Shown here piece after piece: positions 8,614 through 17,629 of a DNA stretch of 64,000 bases (positions are counted from its first letter, which is position 1; every line of letters starts with the position of its first letter). Source of the stretch: Avimonas intestinalis. Lineage in GTDB: Bacteria > Bacillota > Clostridia > Oscillospirales > Acutalibacteraceae. The position numbers and the translations under genes were made by a program. The notes below the pieces were generated by a model. The model saw only the letters and a program-made list of their open reading frames with translations. It had not been told where the DNA came from and did no database searches. Location: contig CAJFID010000004.1 in the NCBI GenBank assembly GCA_904380375.1, positions 56,869-120,868 of the forward strand. Reading direction: 5' to 3'.

Positions 8614-8666
8614 CTCTAACGGAAGCCCCTTTGGTAAAACCAGGGACGCCGCAGGGCGGGCAAAGA

Positions 8667-8692
8667 GGAAGGCTTTCCAAGGAAAGCCTTCC
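8667..8692. repeat. Perfect inverted repeat GGAAGGCTTT / AAAGCCTTCC
   Basis: Ten-base arms surround the six-base loop CCAAGG in the gap between two converging genes. No proper T-run follows on either strand, so it may be a palindromic intergenic element rather than a terminator. Confidence 0.55.
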
Positions 8693-8784
8693 AAAAAGCA
8701 AACGGCGGCTTATCGCCCGCCCCCCGGCAGTTCTCCTTTTGCGCCCTTGCCGGCCGCGCAGTGGAGAACCGGGCCGCGTCCCAT

Positions 8785-9249
8785 TTACAGGTAATGCTTC
8801 ATCCGCTCAATGTTTTCCTGCTCAAAGGCCAGGACGTCGTTGGCCAATCGCTTGGCCTCCCGGCCGGCCTCCGGATGCCTGTTCAGGCTTTCGGTGGTCG
8901 AAACAATGCCCATGGTGCTCCCCTCGATGGTCATCTCCGCCACATGGGAGGGGCTGCGGTCGAGCATCGCGTTCATCTTGACCCCGAGGTAGGAGGAGGC
9001 CTTGGTCAGCGGCCCCACCTCCTCCGGGTCGGCGTGGAGCTTGGCCAGCTCCTTCTGGGCCTTGCCGTAAAAGGCGGCGTAGCCGGCCATCTGCGCCTGC
9101 AAATCGCTCTTGATCTGGCCGCTTTCAATGGTTTTCAGCAGGGTTTTGAGGGTCTCCTCCCCCATCTTGGCGTCCTGGTAGATGTCTTTCAGCAGTTCGG
9201 TGTTGTCCCGCTCCGCCGCGTTTTGCCCGCGTTGGTCTTTCGGCTGCAT
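8785..9249 (-). CDS. Hypothetical all-helical protein
   Basis: A 154-residue soluble protein with no signal peptide or membrane segment. The charged, heptad-like composition (NTELLKDIYQDAKMGEETLK, then KAQKELAKLHADPEE and REAKRLANDVLAFEQENIER) predicts several long amphipathic helices, probably a four-helix bundle. I do not recognise a catalytic motif. A distant link to the ferritin-like DUF2383 group is possible but unproven. The ATG at 9249 follows AAAGGATG. Confidence 0.75.
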   Translation of the reverse strand: MQPKDQRGQNAAERDNTELLKDIYQDAKMGEETLKTLLKTIESGQIKSDLQAQMAGYAAFYGKAQKELAKLHADPEEVGPLTKASSYLGVKMNAMLDRSPSHVAEMTIEGSTMGIVSTTESLNRHPEAGREAKRLANDVLAFEQENIERMKHYL

Positions 9250-9404
9250 GGTTCACCCATCCTTTTCCAAAGATTTCACCCCTAGCTTTCCCGCCGCGGG
9301 ACGGCTTTATGCGCGGCGGCGGGATTGCTTTTCCGCCGCTTCGTGCTACAATAAAAAGCGGTGACCGGCCGGAAACGGCAAACATTTCAACCGAAAGGCG
9401 GGAT

Positions 9405-10955
9405 ATGGTGGAAATCTCCCTGCCCGCGGCGTTCCGCCGGCGGATGGACGCCCTGCTCAACGGCGAGGCGCCCCGTTTTTTTGAAAGCTACTCCAGCCCT
9501 TCCGCTCCCCTGCGGCGGGGCGTGCGCGCCAACACGCTCAAATGCTCCCCCGAGCGGCTCCGCGCCCTTTTCCCGGAGGGACTGGAGCCAGCCCCCTTCG
9601 CTCCCGGCTGCTTTTACCTGGATGCCGAGGGCTTCCGGGCGGGGGCCGACCCGCTGCACCACGCCGGCGCCTATTATATGCAGGAGCCTTCGGCCGCGTC
9701 GGCGGTTACGCTGCTTAACCCCCAGCCGGCGGAGCGGGTGCTGGACCTCTGCGCCGCGCCGGGAGGAAAATCCACCCAGATCGCCGCCGCGCTGCAGGGC
9801 CGGGGGCTGCTCTGGTCCAACGAATTTATCCGGAGCCGGGCGCAGGCACTGCTGCAAAACCTTGAGCGCTGCGGCGTACGCAACGCCGTGGTCTCCAGCC
9901 GCGATGCGCCCAGCCTGTGCGCCGGCCTGCCCGGTTTTTTTGACGCGGTGCTGGTGGACGCCCCCTGCTCCGGCGAGGGCATGTTCCGCAAAGAGCCCGC
10001 CGCGTTGGCGCAGTGGAGTGAAGACAACATCCGTTTATGTGCCGCCCGGCAGCAGGAAATCCTTTGGGCGGCGGCGGATGCCCTGCGGCCGGGCGGGCGG
10101 CTGCTTTACTCCACCTGCACCTTCGCCCCGGAGGAAAACGAGTGCCTGGTCGCCCGGTTCCTCGCCGCCCATCCGGACTTTGAGCTGCTGGAGGCGCAGG
10201 CCCCCTTCGGACGGCCCGGCTTTTCCTTAAGCCGGATCCGCCCCTTCTGGCCGGGGCTGCCCGATCCCGGCTTCCCGCTGGAATTCTGCCGCCGTATCCT
10301 TCCCGGGGACGGCGGGGAGGGGCATTTTCTCGCGCTTCTCCGGCGGCGCGGAGACGCCCCCGCCGCTGCCCCAGGCGGCGGCACGGATGCCGGGGGCAGC
10401 TCCTTCCCACCCGGCCGGAAACGACCCGCCGGGATGGACACCGCGCTTTCGCCGGCCCGGATGCGGGACGCCTCTCCTCCGCGGAAGGCCCCGCGCCGGC
10501 AAAAAGAAGGCGCGCTGCGCCTTATTTCCGCTCTTTCGCAGGATACAATTCGTAATAATTTTTTAAGTTTATACAAAAAGTGCTTTTCCTCTCCGCCGGA
10601 GGGAACGGTTTTCTGCACCGGGGACACGGTCCGCCTCCTGCCCGGGGAGCTTCCCTCACTGGCGGGGCGGGGGGTCCTGGCCGCCGGCTTGGCGGGGGCG
10701 GAAATCCGCAAGGACCGGCTGGAGCCCTGCCACGCCCTTTTCCAGGCGGCACAGGCGGAGGACTGCGCCAGCCTGCTCGACCTGCCGCTGGAGGATCCCC
10801 GGCTCACGGCCTTCCTGCGGGGGGAGCCGGTCCAGGCCCCCGGCTGCACCGGCTGGACGGCGGTGTCGGCGGCGGGCATCGTCACCGGCTTCGGCAAAGC
10901 GGCGGGCGGCGTGCTGAAAAACCGCTATCCCAAGGGCCTGCGGCTGCGGGGATAG
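9405..10955 (+). CDS. RsmB/NOP2/Sun (RsmF-type) RNA cytosine-C5 methyltransferase
   Basis: A 516-residue SAM-dependent methyltransferase that places m5C in rRNA. The order is an N-terminal substrate-binding part, then DLCAAPGGKSTQIA (SAM loop), VDAPCSGEGMFRKEP (motif IV with one catalytic cysteine) and YSTCTFAPEENE (motif VI with the second cysteine). A long C-terminal extension follows with the RsmF-type PUA-like region. A linker rich in Pro, Gly and Arg (about residues 335-375) precedes that extension. The ATG at 9405 follows GAAAGG; the frame is open further upstream without a ribosome site. Confidence 0.92.
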   Translation: MVEISLPAAFRRRMDALLNGEAPRFFESYSSPSAPLRRGVRANTLKCSPERLRALFPEGLEPAPFAPGCFYLDAEGFRAGADPLHHAGAYYMQEPSAASAVTLLNPQPAERVLDLCAAPGGKSTQIAAALQGRGLLWSNEFIRSRAQALLQNLERCGVRNAVVSSRDAPSLCAGLPGFFDAVLVDAPCSGEGMFRKEPAALAQWSEDNIRLCAARQQEILWAAADALRPGGRLLYSTCTFAPEENECLVARFLAAHPDFELLEAQAPFGRPGFSLSRIRPFWPGLPDPGFPLEFCRRILPGDGGEGHFLALLRRRGDAPAAAPGGGTDAGGSSFPPGRKRPAGMDTALSPARMRDASPPRKAPRRQKEGALRLISALSQDTIRNNFLSLYKKCFSSPPEGTVFCTGDTVRLLPGELPSLAGRGVLAAGLAGAEIRKDRLEPCHALFQAAQAEDCASLLDLPLEDPRLTAFLRGEPVQAPGCTGWTAVSAAGIVTGFGKAAGGVLKNRYPKGLRLRG

Positions 10956-11375
10956 AGGAATATAGGCGGGCGCAGGCGGAGGAAGCGTGGGACGCAGGGG
11001 CAGGAATCCGCGCCGCGTCGGCCGGAACCCGCTCTTGTATGCTCGGCGCATTCCGCAAGCCGCGCCCTCCGTCTGTTTGCCGGAGGATGGGGGCAACAGA
11101 GGGCTCCCAGCGCAGGCCGAACCCTGCACGCCGCCAGCCGCTTTTCGCCCGTCCTTGCGAAGGCGGCCTCCCGCATATCCTTCCCGGCGCGGCGGGCGTT
11201 TCCCGCTTGCCTATATGCTGCACAGCGGCTGATGCGTGTGCGAACAGTCCGCCGGCACATCCCTCGCCGCCGCATAGGGCAGGGAGCCTCCTGCTTGCCG
11301 TGCCGCAGGGCCCCCGGAGGGAGGCGCCCTTCGGGGAAAGGAGCCGTCCGCATCGGCTTGCTTGATGAAAACAAC
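10956..11375. other. GC-rich intergenic stretch without a recognisable gene
   Basis: About 420 bases between two converging genes. Open frames here exist on several frames at once, lack ribosome sites and have compositions rich in Arg, Pro and Gly. No RNA gene or repeat is evident apart from short GC palindromes. Confidence 0.6.
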
Positions 11376-11401
11376 GGGCCGCCGGGAATACCCGGCGGCC
11401 C
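11365..11401 (-). terminator. Terminator of the PAP2-like gene
   Basis: GGGCCGCCGGG and CCCGGCGGCCC form an 11-pair stem with loop AATA (11376-11401). On the minus strand TTGTTTTC follows, 60 to 90 bases after the gene's stop. Confidence 0.75.
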
Positions 11402-11464
11402 AAAGCATTTTCTCTATGCGGTTTTGTTTTTCGGCGTTCCCTTCCGCCTTCTAGGATATCCTCC

Positions 11465-12217
11465 TCAGCCCTTGGCCTCCTGCAAGCGGCTCTCCCAAGC
11501 GCGGACACGGCTCCGCCATCCCTGCGGGACAACGCGGCCCCAATCCACCCGGAAAACCAGCAGGTACAACGGGATCTCAAGGACCAAAGCGCCGATCACA
11601 TCAAGGACCGAATGCTGCTTAATAAAGCAGGTTGAGGCGCAGATCAGGACGGTCATAACCAAGGAGAAGCGCTTCCAGCCCTTGCGCTCCTGGAACAGCT
11701 TGGATTTGCACAGCCCGATATGGATAGCCAGCTGGTTGAGCACATGGATGCTGGGGAAGGTGTTGGTATTGGTGTCGTTGGCATAAATCACATACCGCAC
11801 CAGGCGGGAAAAGATATCGTTGTCCGTCACGATCGGCCGCAGGGGCTGGCCGTGGGGGACAAGCAGGCAGATCAGCATGGCCAGCGCCATGCCGGCGTAT
11901 AAGAGCAAAATCGTGCGGGCGAAATCCCCCCGGTCGCTGAAGCACAGCGCAAGCAGCACCAGCGCAATCATGGGGAACCACAGCACATAAGGGACCACAA
12001 ACACCGGCAGGAAGGGGATCGCCTGGTCAAGCGGGCAGCTGATCCAGTATTGGGGCACCACGTATTTTTCCAAAAGCCAGAACTGCGGCATCAGGATGAG
12101 GTAGCCCAGGAAAAGGGCGGCGTGCCAGTATTTCTTTACCAGCGCGTTGGTATATCCCTTGACGCCGGCACGCGCCTTGCGCAGCTCCATCGTGTCCATA
12201 CCGGGCAACGCTTTCAT
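11465..12217 (-). CDS. PAP2-superfamily-like membrane protein
   Basis: A 250-residue integral membrane protein with five to six hydrophobic helices. NTFPSIHVLNQ (matching the PSxH motif of PAP2 phosphatases) and KQHSVLDVIGA (matching SxxxxxHxxxD) give the two histidine-containing catalytic motifs in the correct order. The N-terminal KxxxxxxRP motif is less clear; QPLRPIVTDND is the best candidate. It probably acts on a phospholipid or isoprenoid phosphate at the outer membrane face. The ATG at 12217 follows GGGGGAGG. Confidence 0.85.
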   Translation of the reverse strand: MKALPGMDTMELRKARAGVKGYTNALVKKYWHAALFLGYLILMPQFWLLEKYVVPQYWISCPLDQAIPFLPVFVVPYVLWFPMIALVLLALCFSDRGDFARTILLLYAGMALAMLICLLVPHGQPLRPIVTDNDIFSRLVRYVIYANDTNTNTFPSIHVLNQLAIHIGLCKSKLFQERKGWKRFSLVMTVLICASTCFIKQHSVLDVIGALVLEIPLYLLVFRVDWGRVVPQGWRSRVRAWESRLQEAKG

Positions 12218-12268
12218 GCTCCTCCCCCTTCCCTGAAATAGCCCATACAATTTTACGGCTCTGTGACT

Positions 12269-12298
12269 ATTATATGTCCAGCGCGGGGCGGAAAGCAA
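12269..12298 (-). promoter_or_regulatory. Promoter of the PAP2-like gene
   Basis: Minus-strand TTGCTT (12293-12298), an 18-base spacer and TATAAT (12269-12274), about 50 bases before the start codon and just after the end of pheA. Confidence 0.7.
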
Positions 12299-12325
12299 GG
12301 GGCTTCGCCGCTTTATAATCACATC

Positions 12326-13528
12326 TTAAGATTTCCTTGCGCCTTTTTCCGCAAATTTCCCTTTTTCGTTATCCGCCGTTTCTGGGCGGTCCTGCTCGCG
12401 GTAATTGCCTAGGAAGGAAAAGGCGGGCAGCTCCTCGGACAGGGCGCAGAGCAGCCCGACCGTGCCCGGATGGGACAGAGAGCCCTCAAAATCCAGGTAA
12501 AAATTGTACTCAAAGCTGCTCCCCCGCAGCGGGCGGCTCTCCAGCTTGGTGAGGTTCAGCCCCGCCATCGCAAAGCGGGACAGCGCCCGATAGAGCGACC
12601 CGGTTACATGGGGCAGGGCAAAAATCAGGCTGATCTTGTTGGCGTCGGCTGGGATCACCAATTCGCGGGAGATGGCGATGAATCGGGTGGTATTATCCTT
12701 AGCAGTTTGTATATCTTTATTAATAATTTGCAAATTGTATAATTTGGCTGCCTTTTCGGAAGCAATCGCTGCGATCGTGATATCCCCGCTTTCGGACACC
12801 ATCTCGGCAGCGGCGGCCGTATTGCTGTACTGCCGCGCTTCCAGGCCGCGGGCGGAAATATATTCCGCGCACTGGGCCAGGGCCTCCTGCTTGGAATATA
12901 CGGCGGTCAGTCCCGCCGGCTCAGCTCCAGGCAGGGCCAGCAGGCAGTGGCGGACCGGAACCTCCACCGCGGCGGCGATGGAAAAGCGGTGCTTCATCAC
13001 CAGGTCGTACACCTCGTTGACCGAGCCGGCGGTGGAATTCTCCACCGGCAGGACGCCGTAGTCCGCCGAACCGTCGGCGACGGCGGCGAATACATCCGCA
13101 AAGGAGGGGACGAAACGCGGCGATGCGCCGGGGAAAAGGCGGCCGGCCGCCTCGTCCGAAAACGCGCCGGGCACCCCCTGGCAGACCACCCGCGCGGCCG
13201 CTGCCGGGATCAGCGACCTCTTGGCCCCTTCCAGCCGGGCCCGGAGGGGGGCCCCCGCATGGAGCTGCTGGTGCTGCAAGGCGCGGGATGCGTCCATCAT
13301 GGTCGAAAACACCAGCGCGGCCGCGTCGCCGTAGCCTTCCCGATAGCGGTCCCCCAGCCCCCGCACATGGCGGAGCACGGCCTTCTCCCTCTCCTCGTTG
13401 AGGACCGGGAGCTGATGCGCGGCCTTGTATTCCGCCACCTGGGCGGAGCAGTCCATCCGCCGGCAGAGCAGCTCCGCGAGTTGCTCGTCCAGACGGTCAA
13501 TCTCGGCGCGGATTTCGGATAATTCCAT
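12326..13528 (-). CDS. pheA: Bifunctional chorismate mutase/prephenate dehydratase
   Basis: This enzyme commits chorismate to phenylalanine. Of 400 residues, the first ~85 are an AroQ chorismate mutase (IRAEIDRLDEQLAELLCRRM). Residues ~112-290 are prephenate dehydratase (VPGAFSDEAA, YGVLPVENSTAGSV, DNTTRFIAIS). The C-terminus is an ACT domain with LTKLESRPLRG, the Phe-binding loop for feedback inhibition. The ATG at 13528 follows GGAAGGATT. It lies downstream of aroC on the same strand, but a 399-base gap with an AT-rich block separates them, so it may have its own promoter. Confidence 0.96.
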   Translation of the reverse strand: MELSEIRAEIDRLDEQLAELLCRRMDCSAQVAEYKAAHQLPVLNEEREKAVLRHVRGLGDRYREGYGDAAALVFSTMMDASRALQHQQLHAGAPLRARLEGAKRSLIPAAAARVVCQGVPGAFSDEAAGRLFPGASPRFVPSFADVFAAVADGSADYGVLPVENSTAGSVNEVYDLVMKHRFSIAAAVEVPVRHCLLALPGAEPAGLTAVYSKQEALAQCAEYISARGLEARQYSNTAAAAEMVSESGDITIAAIASEKAAKLYNLQIINKDIQTAKDNTTRFIAISRELVIPADANKISLIFALPHVTGSLYRALSRFAMAGLNLTKLESRPLRGSSFEYNFYLDFEGSLSHPGTVGLLCALSEELPAFSFLGNYREQDRPETADNEKGKFAEKGARKS

Positions 13529-13927
13529 CGGCAATCCTTCCTTTGCGTTTATCGTCCTGTTGGTTTGTATGCCGTCCGGCGTCACGGCGGCCCTGCCTCT
13601 TCCGGCCCGCCGGGGCCCCCCATAGCCCAGGCCGGCGGCTGCCGGCGCGGCGGAATCCCTTCCCGTGCTTCAAACCGGGAAGCGGCAGAGGAAAAGAGGA
13701 GCAGAGGCCCGGGACCGGAAGGCACCAAAAGCCGGGAACAGCAGGCAGGCGTCGGCGCATTCCGGTCCGGCAGCACCGCCCGCCAATCGGCGCTGTCTGG
13801 GTTAGAAAATATACTATAAGTTAATTTGATAGTAAATTATACAAAAATCCTGCTATTTTAAGGCGACCAGCGCCTTTTTAACATCCGCCAGGCGCGGGAG
13901 GTTATGCCAAAGCCAACCGGCGAGCAT
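13529..13927. other. Gap between aroC and pheA with an AT-rich block
   Basis: Most of the stretch is GC-rich with no credible gene. At about 13800-13860 the composition changes sharply and TATAAT and TATAGT appear on the minus strand, likely marking a pheA promoter about 270 bases from its start. I found no aromatic-rich leader peptide or terminator-antiterminator pair here. A small hairpin AAGGCG/CGCCTT at about 13860-13880 precedes it. Confidence 0.45.
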
Positions 13928-15049
13928 TCATCCGCCCGCTTTCGTCCCGCCCTCGGTCTCCCAAAGATCAAGCAGCCCCAGCGCGACGGCCGCTTCAATG
14001 ACCGGCAGGGCACGGGGGACAATGCAGGGGTCGTGCCGCCCGTGGACCGTGAGTTCGGCGTCCCGGCCGGAAACCAGGTCCACCGTGCGCTGCGGCCGGC
14101 CGATCGACGAGGTCGGCTTGACCACGGCCCGCAGGATCAGGGGCATCCCGTCGGTGATCCCGCCCAGCAGGCCGCCATTGTGGTTGCAAGAGGCGGTTAC
14201 CCGGCCGTCCGCGTCGTAGGCATACGGGTCGTTGGCCTGGCTCCCCCGCAGCTGGGCGAAGCCGAAGCCGTCCCCAAACTCCACGCCCTTGACGGCGGGG
14301 ACGCCGAAAAGCAGCGTAGCCAGCCGGTTTTCCACGCCGTCAAACATCGGGGAACCCAAGCCGGCGGGCAGGCCGGTCGCCGCGACCTCCACAATCCCGC
14401 CCACGCTGTCGCAGTCCATCCGGGCCGCCTCCACCTTCTCCCGCATCGGGATCTCCACGGCGGGATCCAGCAGGGAGAAGGGGCGGGAGGAAAGGCCCTC
14501 AAGCGTCCCGGCATTGACCGAGACCGGATCAAAGCGGCGGTCGGCCACCCCGGCGATCTCAAGGATATGGCCGCCCACATGGACGCCGCGGCGGCGAAGG
14601 ATCTGCTTGCAGACGGCACCGGCGAACACCAGCGGCGCGGTCAGCCGGCCGCTGAAATGCCCGCCCCCCCGCACGTCGTTATACCCCTGGTAGCGCACGA
14701 AGCCGGGATAATCCGCGTGGCCCGGCCGCGGCAGGCGGGCCAGCTCCGCATAATCGCCGGATCGGGTGTTCCCGTTGCGGATGAGCATGGCCAGCGGCGC
14801 GCCGGTGGTACGCAGGGTGCCCTCCTCCGGGCTGCCGAGGGTGCCGGACAGCAGCTCGGGGGCGTCGCTCTCCTGCCGGGGGGTAGAAGTCTTATCCCGC
14901 CCGGGGGCGCGGCGGGCCATCTGGATGCGGATCTCCCCCCAGTCCAGGGCTTCCCCGGCGGGCAAGCCGTCCAGCACGCAGCCGATCGCGCCGCCGTGGC
15001 TTTCCCCGAAAATGGAAAGGCGGACGCGGTTACCGATCGTTGAGCCCAT
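13928..15049 (-). CDS. aroC: Chorismate synthase
   Basis: Final enzyme of the shikimate pathway, making chorismate from EPSP with reduced FMN. The 373-residue protein starts STIGNRVRLSIFGESHG with the conserved GxSHG histidine region. It contains RPGHADYPG (about 105-115) and SCNHNGGLLGGITDG, and later DPCIVPRALPVIEA, all family signatures. The ATG at 15049 has GGAGGAG upstream and overlaps the end of aroA by about 20 bases, which implies coupled translation. Confidence 0.97.
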   Translation of the reverse strand: MGSTIGNRVRLSIFGESHGGAIGCVLDGLPAGEALDWGEIRIQMARRAPGRDKTSTPRQESDAPELLSGTLGSPEEGTLRTTGAPLAMLIRNGNTRSGDYAELARLPRPGHADYPGFVRYQGYNDVRGGGHFSGRLTAPLVFAGAVCKQILRRRGVHVGGHILEIAGVADRRFDPVSVNAGTLEGLSSRPFSLLDPAVEIPMREKVEAARMDCDSVGGIVEVAATGLPAGLGSPMFDGVENRLATLLFGVPAVKGVEFGDGFGFAQLRGSQANDPYAYDADGRVTASCNHNGGLLGGITDGMPLILRAVVKPTSSIGRPQRTVDLVSGRDAELTVHGRHDPCIVPRALPVIEAAVALGLLDLWETEGGTKAGG

Positions 15050-16325
15050 CAATATCTCCTCCTATTTGCTGAAAATCCGTGAAAAAGGCCGGCCAGCTCT
15101 TGCGCACGCTTGCCGCGTCGGTGATGACCACCGGCTTCTCGCAGCCCAGCGCGGCGACCGCCATGCTCATGACAATGCGGTGGTCGTTGAAGCCGGGCAC
15201 CTCCGCCCCGCCGGGAAGGCGGGGCTGCCCATAGATGGTCAGGCCGTCGGGATGCTCCTCCACCCGGCCGCCGAGCCGCCGCAGGCAATGGGCGACGGCA
15301 GCCAGGCGGTCGCTCTCCTTAAGCCGGAGCCGGGCGGCGCCGGTAATATGGGTGACGCCCTCGGCCAGGGCGGCGGTCACCGCCAGGACGGGCACCAGGT
15401 CGGGGATCTGGGACGCGTCAACCGCGATGCCGTGCAGCGGGGCGCGGCGGCAGAGGATCCCGTCCGCCGTTTCCTGCACCTGCGCGCCAAAGCGGCGGAA
15501 AAGCGCCAGCGCCTCTCGATCCCCCTGGCAGGAGGCGGGATCAAGGCCGGTGAGGCGGACCTCCCCGCCCAGCGCGCCGGCGGCCAGCAGGAAAGCGGCC
15601 TGCGACCAGTCGCCCTCGACCGTCTCGGCATGGGGGCGGTAGGCCTGCCCGCCGGGGATCCGCCAGCCGTCCGGCAGGGCCTCCGCCTGCACGCCGAAGC
15701 GGGCCATCGTTTCTATCGTCATCGTCACATACGCCGCCGATTGCAGCGGGGTGGTCAAGCAGATCTCGCTCTCCCCCCCGCACAGGGGCAGGGCGAGCAG
15801 GAGGCCGGTGACAAACTGGCTGGAGACATCCCCCGGCAGGCGGAAGCAGCCCGCTTCCAGCCGCCCGGAAACCCGCAGCGGCAGGCTTTTTCCCCCGCCC
15901 GGGGCCTGCATCTCCACGCCGTGAGAGGGCAGACAGTCGGCGTAGACGCCGAGCGGCCGCTCCGGCAGCCTCCCCCGGCCGGTAAACACCGCCGGGATGC
16001 CCTTGGCCGCGAACAGCGGGATCAAAAAGCGCAGGGTGGAGCCGCTCTCCCCGCAATCCACCGCCGCCGGGACGTTGGGCCGGGCGCCGGGCGCGGGGGC
16101 CAGGCAGACGGTCCCCCCCTCCCAGCGCGGGAGGGCGCCCAGCGCGGGAAGGGCCCCGACCGTGGCCCGCATATCCTCGGAATCCAAAATGCCCCGCACC
16201 TCCCCGCCGCCGGCCAGGGCGGCGCAGAGCAGGGCGCGGTGGGCGGCGGATTTTGAGGGGGGCGGCGTTATCCGCCCCCGAATGGCCGAGGGGGAAACCC
16301 GCACGGCTTGGGGGATTGGCTGCAT
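15030..16325 (-). CDS. aroA: 3-phosphoshikimate 1-carboxyvinyltransferase (EPSP synthase)
   Basis: Sixth shikimate-pathway step, joining PEP to shikimate 3-phosphate. The 431 residues show PPSKSAAHRALLCAALA near the N-terminus, DCGESGSTLRFLIPL (about 90), and the C-terminal RLRLKESDRLAAVA and FNDHRIVMSMAVAAL. The start ATG at 16325 follows GAAAGGAAGG. The gene sits between aroB and aroC. The segment LFAAKGIPAVFTGRGRLPER matches the PEP-binding loop region. Confidence 0.97.
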   Translation of the reverse strand: MQPIPQAVRVSPSAIRGRITPPPSKSAAHRALLCAALAGGGEVRGILDSEDMRATVGALPALGALPRWEGGTVCLAPAPGARPNVPAAVDCGESGSTLRFLIPLFAAKGIPAVFTGRGRLPERPLGVYADCLPSHGVEMQAPGGGKSLPLRVSGRLEAGCFRLPGDVSSQFVTGLLLALPLCGGESEICLTTPLQSAAYVTMTIETMARFGVQAEALPDGWRIPGGQAYRPHAETVEGDWSQAAFLLAAGALGGEVRLTGLDPASCQGDREALALFRRFGAQVQETADGILCRRAPLHGIAVDASQIPDLVPVLAVTAALAEGVTHITGAARLRLKESDRLAAVAHCLRRLGGRVEEHPDGLTIYGQPRLPGGAEVPGFNDHRIVMSMAVAALGCEKPVVITDAASVRKSWPAFFTDFQQIGGDIDGLNDR

Positions 16326-16468
16326 GGCGTTCCTTCCTTTCAAAACGTCCTTCGGAGATTTGTCCTCCGGAAGAAGGTCGGCTTCCTCCGGATCGGGCAT
16401 TCCGGCGGCCGGCGGGCGCGCAGCGGATCATGGGTAGGCGGCGAGCCGATCAGTCCGCGGTGGGCTGG

Positions 16469-17629
16469 TCAACCCGCCTCGTTCCCAGCCCCGCACACGA
16501 AGCGCTCCAGCTCCGCCATCGGCATGCGGCGGACAAACGCCTCCCCGATGCGGCGCAGCAGCACCAAGTCAATGCCGTTCCCCGCCCGCTTTTTGTCCAT
16601 CCCCACGGCCGGGAGGTAATCGGACGGGGCGGCGGGATCGGACGCCGGGAGCCCGAGGGCGGCCAGCAGGGCGGCCAGCCGCGCCGCCGTCCCCGGCTCG
16701 GTCAGCCCCTCCCGCTCCGACGCGGCGGTGAGCACCGCCATGCCGACGGCGACCGCGCAGCCATGGGTGGGGCCGGCGTAATCGTAATATTTTTCCATCG
16801 CATGGCCGAGGGTATGGCCGAAGTTGAGCAGCTTACGCTCCCCGGCCTCCCGCTCGTCCCGCTCCACCACGCCCCGCTTGCAGTCGATGCAGGCCAGGAT
16901 GGTCTCCCGCCGGTTGGCGGGGCTCAGGGCGTCCCCCCGTTCCAGCCGGTCAAACAGCGGCTCCCCCCCGCACAGGCAGGGGGCGATGCAGGCGTATTTG
17001 ACAATCTCGCCCAGCCCGTCCCGCACAAACCCGGCGGGCAAGGTGTCCAGCGTCTCCATATCCGCCAGCACCCGCACCGGCTGCCAGAAAGCGCCGATCA
17101 GGTTCTTGCCCTGCGGGATATCAACGCCGGTCTTGCCGCCGACCGAGGAATCTACCTGCGCGAGCAGGGAGGTTGGGATCTGCACAAAATCGATCCCCCG
17201 CAGCCAGGTCGCGGCGGCGAAGCCGGCCATGTCCCCCGTGACCCCGCCCCCCAGCGCGACGATTAGGTCGGACCGGGTGAACCCGCCGGCGGCCAGGGCG
17301 GCGTATGCCTCCTCGACCGTGGCGAGCCGCTTGCTGGCCTCGCCGGCCGGGAAGGTGAACGCCTCCGCCCGGTAGCCGGCGCCCTCAAGGGAGCGCAAAA
17401 CCCGCCCGGCGTACAGCGGGCCGACGTTGGAATCGGTGACGACCAGCGCCCGGACGCCGCCGTTGACCTCCCGGCTGAGGGGGCCGGACTGGTCCAGCAG
17501 GCCGGAACCAACCAGGATCTCGTACTGCTTGGCCGTGCGCACCGGCAGCACCGCCGCCTGCCCTCCGGGAAACTCCCGGGTAAGCAGAGGCTGGGGGCCG
17601 CGGTTCACGGACTGGTTCATCTGGTTCAT
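16469..17629 (-). CDS. aroB: 3-dehydroquinate synthase
   Basis: Second step of the shikimate pathway, converting DAHP to dehydroquinate with NAD+ and a divalent metal. The 386-residue protein has VALGGGVTGDMAGFAAATWLRG (NAD loop), PTSLLAQVDSSVGGKTGVD (substrate and metal region) and LLNFGHTLGHAMEK with the metal-binding histidines. The start ATG overlaps the tyrA stop as ATGA, so the two are translationally coupled; AAAGGAG lies 11 bases upstream. Confidence 0.97.
   Translation of the reverse strand: MNQMNQSVNRGPQPLLTREFPGGQAAVLPVRTAKQYEILVGSGLLDQSGPLSREVNGGVRALVVTDSNVGPLYAGRVLRSLEGAGYRAEAFTFPAGEASKRLATVEEAYAALAAGGFTRSDLIVALGGGVTGDMAGFAAATWLRGIDFVQIPTSLLAQVDSSVGGKTGVDIPQGKNLIGAFWQPVRVLADMETLDTLPAGFVRDGLGEIVKYACIAPCLCGGEPLFDRLERGDALSPANRRETILACIDCKRGVVERDEREAGERKLLNFGHTLGHAMEKYYDYAGPTHGCAVAVGMAVLTAASEREGLTEPGTAARLAALLAALGLPASDPAAPSDYLPAVGMDKKRAGNGIDLVLLRRIGEAFVRRMPMAELERFVCGAGNEAG

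Noticed and set aside
10882..11580. 232-codon minus-strand frame between the methyltransferase and the PAP2-like gene
   Set aside because: Arg/Gly/Ala-rich, crosses the terminator of the PAP2-like gene and lacks a ribosome site.
13529..13927. Second attenuator before pheA
   Set aside because: No frame rich in Phe codons and no hairpin followed by a U-tract in this gap.
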